A DNA stretch of 6,932 bases. Source: an uncultured Clostridia bacterium. Lineage in GTDB: Bacteria > Bacillota > Clostridia > Christensenellales > Aristaeellaceae. A program made the translations under genes and the position numbers. Of the stretch, positions 1 to 4,930 are shown in pieces. Position 1 is the stretch's first letter; each line of letters begins with the position of its first letter. The stretch lies in assembly GCA_904420265.1 (NCBI GenBank), contig CAJFUU010000002.1, positions 1-6,932 of the forward strand. Direction: 5' to 3'. The notes below the pieces were generated by a model. It was not told the DNA's origin, made no database searches, and saw only the letters and a list, made by a program, of their open reading frames with translations.

Positions 1-12
1 AGTGGGCTTCAT
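1..12 (-). CDS. 5' end of an unidentified minus-strand gene (partial)
   Basis: Only the start of this gene is inside the window: ATG at 12-10 followed by Lys-Pro-Thr, then the left edge. The start is supported by a near-ideal ribosome site, AAGGAGG on the minus strand at about 20-26, seven bases before the ATG. Four residues are too few to name a product. A 12-bp hairpin lies just upstream (37-68), so the 5' leader may be structured. A TATACT hexamer on the minus strand at 79-84 could be a -10 element, but I find no convincing -35 partner. Confidence 0.6.
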
Positions 13-36
13 TTGAAATCCTCCTTTTGATATAAG

Positions 37-68
37 AAAACACACGGCGTTGTTTTGCCGTGTGTTTT
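37..68 (-). terminator. Perfect 12-bp hairpin flanked by A and T runs, upstream of the left-edge gene
   Basis: Positions 37-48 and 57-68 are exact inverted repeats (AAAACACACGGC and its complement) with an 8-base loop. The arms end in AAAA and TTTT, so the structure looks like an intrinsic terminator on either strand; on the minus strand it continues TTTTCTTATAT. It sits only about 25 bases before the ATG of the left-edge gene. It may be the old terminator of the decayed recombinase frame upstream, or a leader hairpin or attenuator for the downstream gene. The sequence alone does not decide between these. Confidence 0.5.
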
Positions 69-159
69 GTAGATAAAAGTATAACTTTATTTTCAGGGCG
101 GTTGTATCTCCGCATTGGAAATCGCCTGACCGGGCGTTTAAATTTGGGAGCGCCTTTTT

Positions 160-420
160 CGAAACCGCATGCCCAGCGGGATTCTTGGAGCCGCGATGGG
201 CGCAGGCGCGTATAAATATCCATGACCGTCTCGTATGATTTATGGCTGCTATCCACACGGTCGACACCGGCATCGAAAGGTTGTTCAATGGTTTTATGCA
301 AGCCCAAACAGAACTTTCACTGCAATTTGGCCCCCAAATAATACCGAGCGCTTCCTGCACATCGGTTCGCCCCATTCATTTCACTGCGTATGGGCAATGT
401 GACCGCTTTTTCCGATGGAC
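160..420 (-). pseudogene. Decayed C-terminal end of a tyrosine recombinase (integrase family)
   Basis: One minus-strand frame read from 319 down to about 170 gives a stretch that contains FDAGVD, then SHKSYETVMDIYTRL. This resembles the end of tyrosine recombinases (AGVD, a GH-K/S box, then the nucleophilic Tyr). His (codon 242-244) and Tyr (codon 212-214) are ten residues apart, the family's usual spacing. Signs of decay are an in-frame TGA at 317-319, a Gly-to-Ser change before the His, about three residues missing between GVD and that box, and only a vague trace of the upstream LRHT box (LHKT near 290-301). The frame stays open past 170, but its later residues are Arg/Lys-rich and run through the 37-68 hairpin, so I do not count them. 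Boundaries are approximate. It is probably the remnant of an integrated element. Chance resemblance is possible because the match is short. Confidence 0.42.
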
Positions 421-506
421 TTTGCCTTCGCCCGTAGCGCAGTTGCCTTTGCCCGCGCGCCGGCAACAGAGGACGGTTATAAAAGGAAGAATCGCTTTAT
501 AAACAC

Positions 507-536
507 GACGGCTGCGGAGAATTTTCCGCAGCCGTC
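507..536 (-). terminator. Intrinsic terminator of the three-module membrane protein gene
   Basis: Positions 507-518 and 525-536 form an exact 12-bp, GC-rich stem (GACGGCTGCGGA with its complement) around a 6-base loop. On the minus strand it starts 28 bases after the TAA at 565-567 and is followed by GTGTTTATAAAG, a modest T-rich tail. Placement and stem strength fit a rho-independent terminator. The T tract is weaker than usual. Confidence 0.75.
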
Positions 537-564
537 ATACAAAGCAAGAAGTCTGTTCCCGCGT

Positions 565-2136
565 TTATCCCAGATCCTCCAGCGTCGGCGGGTTGCAGGA
601 ACTGCAGGCGCGCTTGCCCATTTCGATGGCTTCGTAAAGCGTGCGCGCGGGCGCGCCGCGCATGCCGTAGCAAGTGCTCTCGGCGTGATAGCCCACTGAA
701 CCGTCGTAGAAGTAAACTGTAACGTCGCGCGCAAGTTCCATGCGCTTGGCCTCGGTAGCCGTATCCGCGTTTGCCGAAACCGTTTCGCCATCCGTATCCG
801 TCGGTTCCGCAGAAGAAGAGGGAACGGGTACCACGGTGGTGGCCGCCGCGCAGCGCTCGCAGGGGGCGTAGACCGCCTGCTCGGCTTCTTCGCGCGTCAT
901 CAGCGTCGCCGTGCCGGAAAAATCGGGGCATTCGTCGCTGACGTGATAGACGGCGGCCTCATCGGCCCAGACTACGTCTTCATTTTCAACAAGTTCAGCG
1001 GCGGGCGCGTCGCAGCGCGAGCAGGGTTCGAAGCCGTCGGCCACGGATTCGGCCAGCGTATACGCCTGCGCGCCGCGCATGCCGGAGCAGTTTTCAGTGG
1101 TGTGATACCAACTTCCGCCACTGGTGTGATAAACCGTAAATTCCCCGGCCGGTTTGGGTTCGACGGCGGCCTCGTCGCCACTGACGGGGGCCGGCTCCAC
1201 GGCGGGCGCAGGCTGGGGCGTTGTTGCCGCGGCGGCATTTGGCGTCGCCGACGCGTCGGGGGCTTCAGATTCGACGTTGGATGCGTCGGGCGCGTCGGAG
1301 GCAGAAGAACGCGCGCGGGCCGTCGGCGTGGGGTAAACGTCTGCGGATGCGTCGGGCGTCGGGCTCGCCTCGGCTTCCTCTCCGCCGCGCAGTGCCGCCT
1401 GAATCAGCGAAAGCCCGGAAGCGGCGACTTGCGCCGGCTCGGCCCCGGCAGCGTCCGCCGTTGCGGAAGGCGCGGCGGAGGCGTCCGGCATGGGGGAGGG
1501 CGTAATGCCCGGCGACGGTTCAGGAGAAGCGCTTGCCGCAATATCGCCGCCTTGCGTCTCCCGGGAAACATCCTGCGAGGCGTCGTCGGCGCCGCCCAGC
1601 AGGCCCGAGGCCCAGTTGCGCACATCCTGGGCGATGCGCACGCCTTCGTCGATGCCGTCGGCGGCCTTGGTCAACAGGAAGTTGCCCACGGAACAACCCA
1701 CGGTGCGCATGTTGCCCATGGCGTCGCCAGAGCGCTCCGCGAACGTCTCCCAGGCAATTTGCGCGTCCGCCCGCACCATGGTGATAAAGTCGTTGGCGCC
1801 GTCCTGGAAGCGCTGCAGGTCAGGGTTGGAGGTAGGCGCATTCAAAAGCGCCAGCGCCAGGCCGCAGAACACCACCAGCGTGGCGACGCTCCACAGCAGC
1901 TTGCCGCCCGCGCCGCAGCGCAGCCGCCGGTTCCAAATCAGAAACAGGCCCACCGGCCATAAAAGGATGGACACCAGCAACGTCAGCACCAGATAGCCAT
2001 GGTGCGTGCGCCGCTTTCGCACCGGCCGGGGCCTGGGCGCGCTGTTGTAACTGGGGCGCTTTTCCGAGCGCATCATGTAATTCCGGCCGCCCCTGCGGGC
2101 AAAAAGCTGGAGGCGGAGCCGATTGAATTCGCGCAT
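565..2136 (-). CDS. Membrane-anchored protein with Ala/Ser/Pro-rich linker and three His-Cys3 modules
   Basis: The function is not known. The 523-residue product begins with a basic region (residues 1-45, many Arg/Lys), then two hydrophobic segments at about 48-68 and 79-99 that should span the membrane. Next come about 90 soluble residues (100-190) and a long low-complexity linker rich in Ala, Ser, Pro, Asp and Thr (about 190-332). The C-terminus has three modules, at 335-375, 395-429 and 472-514, each with Y-H-x4-C followed 22-23 residues later by C-x2-C. This pattern resembles small metal-binding modules seen at the C-termini of some Bacillota surface or nuclease proteins, so zinc binding is an inference. 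I chose ATG at 2136 because AGGTGA lies just upstream of it. A GTG at 2145 would add three residues but has no ribosome site. It is monocistronic, with its own promoter and terminator. A side-effect of the GC-rich sequence is long open antisense frames, which I disregard. Confidence 0.85.
   Translation of the reverse strand: MREFNRLRLQLFARRGGRNYMMRSEKRPSYNSAPRPRPVRKRRTHHGYLVLTLLVSILLWPVGLFLIWNRRLRCGAGGKLLWSVATLVVFCGLALALLNAPTSNPDLQRFQDGANDFITMVRADAQIAWETFAERSGDAMGNMRTVGCSVGNFLLTKAADGIDEGVRIAQDVRNWASGLLGGADDASQDVSRETQGGDIAASASPEPSPGITPSPMPDASAAPSATADAAGAEPAQVAASGLSLIQAALRGGEEAEASPTPDASADVYPTPTARARSSASDAPDASNVESEAPDASATPNAAAATTPQPAPAVEPAPVSGDEAAVEPKPAGEFTVYHTSGGSWYHTTENCSGMRGAQAYTLAESVADGFEPCSRCDAPAAELVENEDVVWADEAAVYHVSDECPDFSGTATLMTREEAEQAVYAPCERCAAATTVVPVPSSSAEPTDTDGETVSANADTATEAKRMELARDVTVYFYDGSVGYHAESTCYGMRGAPARTLYEAIEMGKRACSSCNPPTLEDLG
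595..1134 (-). repeat. Three tandem protein modules with conserved H-x4-C ... C-x2-C
   Basis: On the minus strand, module 1 is at 1012-1134, module 2 at 850-954 and module 3 at 595-723. In 523-residue numbering the likely ligands are H345/C350/C372/C375, H398/C403/C426/C429 and H484/C489/C511/C514. Modules 1 and 3 are closest, sharing C-x-GMRGA-x-A-x-TL-x-E and the same 22-residue Cys spacing. Module 2 is shorter at its N-terminal side and lacks the GMRGA segment. Acidic and Ser/Thr-rich spacers separate them. All twelve candidate ligands are intact, which argues for selection on metal binding or disulfide formation. Confidence 0.8.
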
Positions 2137-2181
2137 GTATTTCACCTGCCAAAGCCGTTGATTTTCCTCTTATATATATTC

Positions 2182-2210
2182 ATTATAGCAGAATGTACGT
2201 CAATACTCAA
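2182..2210 (-). promoter_or_regulatory. Sigma-A-type promoter for the minus-strand membrane protein gene
   Basis: On the minus strand, TTGAGT (2205-2210) is followed after exactly 17 bases by TATAAT (2182-2187). The TG dinucleotide one base before the -10 makes it an extended -10. Transcription would start near 2175 and give a leader of about 40 bases before ATG 2136. It is the clearest promoter in the window. Confidence 0.8.
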
Positions 2211-2316
2211 ACGACAACATTGTGACGGAAACGTGATTCATTCCCGACAGAAAGGCAAAATGCGGCGAAAATTAACGCGGCAAACGGCAGGAAAAAAGGA
2301 AAAAGCGGAGAAAGAG

Positions 2317-2344
2317 TTAAGTTGGGTGTGATTGAGTTTATAAA
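2317..2344 (+). promoter_or_regulatory. Weak candidate promoter for the decarboxylase operon
   Basis: TTAAGT (2317-2322) and TATAAA (2339-2344) are separated by 16 bases and lie 33 bases before the first operon ATG. The -10 matches well, but the -35 matches only three of six consensus bases. The operon may instead rely on an activator or a promoter I cannot recognise. The rest of 2137-2376 shows the opposing promoter and an A/G-rich stretch (2285-2320), with no convincing operator palindrome. Confidence 0.25.
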
Positions 2345-2376
2345 CCTGTATCCAATAAAGTTGTGGAGGGAAAAAT

Positions 2377-3852
2377 ATGAGTGTGGAACGCAATTTGCCC
2401 GTCGTTCGTGAGCGCAAACTGTCGATCCTCAAAGGCGATCCCGACCTTTGCGCCAAGCAGAAAAAGGCCGGGAAGCTGCTGGCGCGCGAGCGCGTGGCGC
2501 TGCTGTTGGATGCGTCGAGTTTTGTCGAACTGGATGTGCTCAATCAGGACGCCGGCGTCGTCACGGGCTACGGCCTGATCGACGAAAAGCCGGTCTACGT
2601 CTACGCGCAGGACTTCACCGTCAAGGGCGGTTCGGTCGGCGCGCTGCATGCCAGGAAGGTGCTCAAGGTGATGGAGCTGGCCGAAAAGACCGGCTCGCCG
2701 TTGATCGCCATTCTTGACACCGCCGGCGCGCGTCTGGACGAGGGACTGGACGCTATGAACGCTTACGCCATGATGGCGGGGCGCGTGAGCGCGCTTTCGG
2801 GCGTGGTGCCGCAGATTGCTCTGGTGCTGGGCCAGTGCGGCGGCATTGCCTCTGCCATTGCCGGCATGAGCGATTTTGTAATCATGAGCAAGAACGGCAG
2901 CCTGTTTGTCAACGGCCCGCAGGTAGTTTCCGCGGCTGCCGGCAAGCAGCTGGACATGGAAACCATCGGCGGCGCGGCCGCTTCCGTGCGCTCGGGCATG
3001 GCCCAGCTCACCGCCGAGACCGACGAAGAGGCCATTGCCATGGCACGCAAGATTGCGGCCATGTTGCCGGCCAACAACCTGGACGAAGCCGTGGATCTGC
3101 CCATGGACGACACCAACCGCACTCTGGCGCAGTTTGAAACCATTGATACCGTTTCGGATGTGCGCGAAGTGCTGCGCGCCGTGGCCGATCTGGGTGATAT
3201 TGTTGAAATGGGCGAAGAATTTGCGCCGTCCATGGTTACGGCGCTGGGCAAAATCGGCGGCACGACCGTGGGCTTTATCGCCAACCAGCCCTCCAAGGAC
3301 GAAGGCCGGTTGACGGTGTACGGCTGCAAGAAGGCGGCGCGCTTCGCTTCCTTCTGCGACTGTTTCTCCATTCCCATCATCTCGGTTGTGGATTCGATGG
3401 GCATGAAGATTTCCACCGCGCCGCAGGGCGAACTTTCCCGCGCGGGCGCGCAGCTTCTGTTCGCGCTGAGCGAGGCGAGCACGCCGCGCATCGCGCTGGT
3501 TACGGGACAGGCCATTGGCATGAGCTATGCGGCCATGGCTTCCCGCGCCGCGGCCGACGTGGTCTACGCCTGGCCGGGCAGCGTGTTCTCCGCCGTGAGT
3601 GCGCCCATTGCCGCGCAGCTTCTCTACGCGGATGAAATGAAGGATGCCGACGACCCGTATGCCAAGCGCGCTGAATTGGAACAGCGCTACATGGACGATG
3701 TGGCCGATGCGGTCAACGCTGCCAAGCAGGGCTATGTCGACGACGTAATCGAGCCCGCCGCCACCCGCCAGATGCTCTGCGCAGCCGTGGAGATGCTCGC
3801 GGGCAAGCGCGATACGAAGCCCGCCAAGAAGCACGGCAATATGCCGCTGTAA
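2377..3852 (+). CDS. mmdA: MmdA/12S-like biotin-dependent acyl-CoA carboxyltransferase subunit, divergent
   Basis: This is the soluble carboxyltransferase, expected to move a carboxyl group between an acyl-CoA (such as methylmalonyl-CoA) and biotin on the carrier protein. Its 491 residues have the two crotonase-fold halves of the PccB/MmdA family. Family landmarks are ARERVALLLD (36-45), GGSVGALHA (84-92), NQP (303-305), KAARFASFCDCF (319-330), YAWP (397-400), GYVDDVIEP (452-460) and a KKHGNMPL C-terminus. Several usually conserved motifs differ: DTAGAR (114-119) for DSGGAR, GQCGG (152-156) for GPCAGG, DSMGM (339-343) for DVPGF, and QAIGMSY (378-384) for KAYGGAY. The fold and family are therefore clear, but the substrate is not. 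GGAGGG at 2365-2370 sits six bases before ATG 2377. It is the first gene of the operon, 13 bases before the next. The symbol is given by family and context only. Confidence 0.85.
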   Translation: MSVERNLPVVRERKLSILKGDPDLCAKQKKAGKLLARERVALLLDASSFVELDVLNQDAGVVTGYGLIDEKPVYVYAQDFTVKGGSVGALHARKVLKVMELAEKTGSPLIAILDTAGARLDEGLDAMNAYAMMAGRVSALSGVVPQIALVLGQCGGIASAIAGMSDFVIMSKNGSLFVNGPQVVSAAAGKQLDMETIGGAAASVRSGMAQLTAETDEEAIAMARKIAAMLPANNLDEAVDLPMDDTNRTLAQFETIDTVSDVREVLRAVADLGDIVEMGEEFAPSMVTALGKIGGTTVGFIANQPSKDEGRLTVYGCKKAARFASFCDCFSIPIISVVDSMGMKISTAPQGELSRAGAQLLFALSEASTPRIALVTGQAIGMSYAAMASRAAADVVYAWPGSVFSAVSAPIAAQLLYADEMKDADDPYAKRAELEQRYMDDVADAVNAAKQGYVDDVIEPAATRQMLCAAVEMLAGKRDTKPAKKHGNMPL

Positions 3853-3865
3853 GGGGAGGGGTTCG

Positions 3866-4213
3866 ATGAGCATTTTTAACGAAGCCATTTCGGTCACGGG
3901 CATTGGGCTGGTCATTGTCTTTCTGGGCCTGATCATCCTCATTGTCTTTGTGTATATCCTGGCAGGGTTGTTCCACGACCGGCACAGCGGGCAAAAGGCG
4001 CCCGAAGCGCCCGCGCCCGCCGCGGCTGCGGCTCCCGCGCCGGTGGCCGCGCCGATGGTCGTAGAGCAGGGCGTGGATCCGCAGGTGGTGGCCGTCATCG
4101 CCGCGGCAATCGCCGCTATGGACAGCGCGGGCAAGCCGCTGGCTATCCGCTCCATTCGCCGCGTTACCGCCTGGAATCGCGCTGCGCGCGCCGAACAGGT
4201 CTATCGCTTCTGA
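3866..4213 (+). CDS. OadG/MmdD-like small membrane subunit of a sodium-pump decarboxylase
   Basis: This is the small integral-membrane subunit that, in known decarboxylase pumps, tethers the carboxyltransferase and carrier to the beta subunit. The 115-residue protein has one membrane helix (about 10-34), a Lys/His-containing turn, an Ala-Pro linker (about 45-63), and a C-terminal part with a short Ala-rich helix (71-85) followed by AIRSIRRVTAWNRAARAEQ (93-111). That basic-aromatic tail is typical of OadG, MmdD and GcdC proteins. A GGGGAGGGG stretch lies just before the ATG. It starts 13 bases after the carboxyltransferase stop and ends 33 bases before the carrier gene. The fit to the gamma family (OadG) or delta family (MmdD) cannot be settled by eye, so no symbol is given. 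Confidence 0.85.
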   Translation: MSIFNEAISVTGIGLVIVFLGLIILIVFVYILAGLFHDRHSGQKAPEAPAPAAAAAPAPVAAPMVVEQGVDPQVVAVIAAAIAAMDSAGKPLAIRSIRRVTAWNRAARAEQVYRF

Positions 4214-4246
4214 CCGCAACTGAGAATAATTTTAGGAGGAACAGTT

Positions 4247-4681
4247 ATGCGCAAGTTCTCTATTACCGTAAACGGCCAGGCCTATCAGGTTGAAGTTGAA
4301 GAAATCGGCGCCGCGCCCGTATACGCGAGCGCGCCCGCCCCGGCGCCCGTTGCCCCGGCTCCGGCCCCGGCTGCTGCTCCTGCGCCCGCCCCGGCGCCCG
4401 CTCCGGCCCCGCAGGCTGCGCCCGCTCCCGCGCCGGCTGCCGCGCCCGCCCCGGCGCCCGTTGCCGGCGGCGAACCGGTCAAGGCCCCGATGCCCGGAAA
4501 TATTCTCGATGTATGCGTGTCTGCCGGCCAGTCTGTGAAAAAGGGCGACGTGCTGCTCATTCTCGAGGCCATGAAGATGGAAAACGAAATCCTGGCTGCG
4601 CGCGACGGCGTAATCGCGGGCATCGCGATCAGCAAGGGCGCCACGGTCAATTCCGGCGACGTGCTGCTCACGATGAACTAG
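4247..4681 (+). CDS. Biotin carboxyl carrier protein (biotinyl domain with Pro-Ala linker)
   Basis: This is the mobile carrier that ferries CO2 on biotin between the carboxyltransferase and the membrane decarboxylase. The 144 residues divide into an N-terminal strand segment (1-20, FSITVNGQAYQVEVEE), a Pro-Ala linker (about 28-72) and a C-terminal biotinyl domain (about 76-144). The biotinylation motif EAMKM is intact, with Lys110 the attachment site. The paired APMPG (80-84) and C-terminal GDVLL turns are also present. It corresponds to the MmdC/GcdC gamma-type or 1.3S transcarboxylase subunit. AGGAGGA at 4234-4240 precedes ATG 4247 by six bases. A separate biotin ligase must exist elsewhere in the genome. 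Confidence 0.95.
   Translation: MRKFSITVNGQAYQVEVEEIGAAPVYASAPAPAPVAPAPAPAAAPAPAPAPAPAPQAAPAPAPAAAPAPAPVAGGEPVKAPMPGNILDVCVSAGQSVKKGDVLLILEAMKMENEILAARDGVIAGIAISKGATVNSGDVLLTMN
4331..4465 (+). repeat. Short direct repeats encoding the Pro-Ala linker
   Basis: A 19-base unit starting GCGCCCGCCCCGG occurs exactly at 4331-4349, 4382-4400 and 4442-4460. The first and last copies match for 24 bases, ending GTTGCC. Copies are 51 and 60 bases apart, both multiples of three, so gain or loss of a unit would keep the reading frame. The repeats make the linker length likely to vary between strains. Confidence 0.8.
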
Positions 4682-4689
4682 GCGCCCGG

Positions 4690-4742
4690 GCGATTGCGCG
4701 TGCCTGCTTTCGCCGTGTGCCTGTGCTGCGGCAATCGCTTTT
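4690..4742 (+). terminator. Possible terminator or attenuator after the biotin carrier gene
   Basis: GCGATTGC (4690-4697) and GCAATCGC (4731-4738) are exact inverted repeats directly followed by TTTT (4739-4742), nine bases after the carrier stop. The enclosed 33 bases are long for a terminator loop, although two more pairs can form with a one-base bulge. It could reduce read-through into the beta-subunit gene. The downstream genes belong to the same pathway, so full termination would need a new promoter that I do not see. Confidence 0.4.
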
Positions 4743-4853
4743 CCAGGCTGATTTGAGCGGCTCAAAAGCGTTTCGCCGCAGCGCATTGGTCGCGCATGTT
4801 TCTCAAGAGAAAGAACGGTTTTGCAGGGCGCGTGCCCTTGCTCGGTGTGTTTT

Positions 4854-4900
4854 GCCGGCGGCAAGGACGGCAGGGAAACCTGCCGCCCGGGCCGTCCGGC
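4854..4900 (+). promoter_or_regulatory. Strong GC-rich stem-loop upstream of the beta-subunit gene
   Basis: An inner 7-bp stem, CGGCAGG (4868-4874) with CCTGCCG (4879-4885), closes a GAAA tetraloop. An outer stem pairs 4854-4862 with 4891-4900 with one bulged base. The structure ends about 20 bases before the ribosome site of the next gene and is followed by a T-rich, but not poly-T, stretch. It may stabilise or separate the downstream mRNA, or act as an attenuator. No riboswitch class was recognised here. Confidence 0.45.
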
Positions 4901-4930
4901 ATTTACAAATTGTTTACGTGGGAGGTTGTC

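Noticed and set aside
242..502. Plus-strand open frame of 86 codons in the left intergenic region
   Set aside because: It has no ribosome site and no recognisable motif. Its ATG is the complement of the His codon in the recombinase-like frame, and it ends at the terminator hairpin of the opposite strand.
943..1962. Long plus-strand open frame of 339 codons
   Set aside because: It is antisense to the minus-strand membrane protein and rich in Gly/Arg, as expected for the shadow of a GC-rich gene. It has no ribosome site and no domain resemblance.
2198..2203. TTGACG on the minus strand as the -35 element
   Set aside because: It is only ten bases from TATAAT. TTGAGT at 2205-2210 has the correct 17-base spacing.
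2338..4155. Minus-strand open frame of 605 codons opposite the first carboxyltransferase
   Set aside because: Its His/Arg/Ala-rich composition is typical of an antisense shadow. The plus-strand frames it covers have clear family motifs and ribosome sites.
4796..4930. Upstream in-frame start that would lengthen the beta subunit by 45 residues
   Set aside because: There is no ribosome site at 4796, the added residues are unlike the family, and the region forms a strong stem-loop. ATG 4931 has GGAGG at the right distance.
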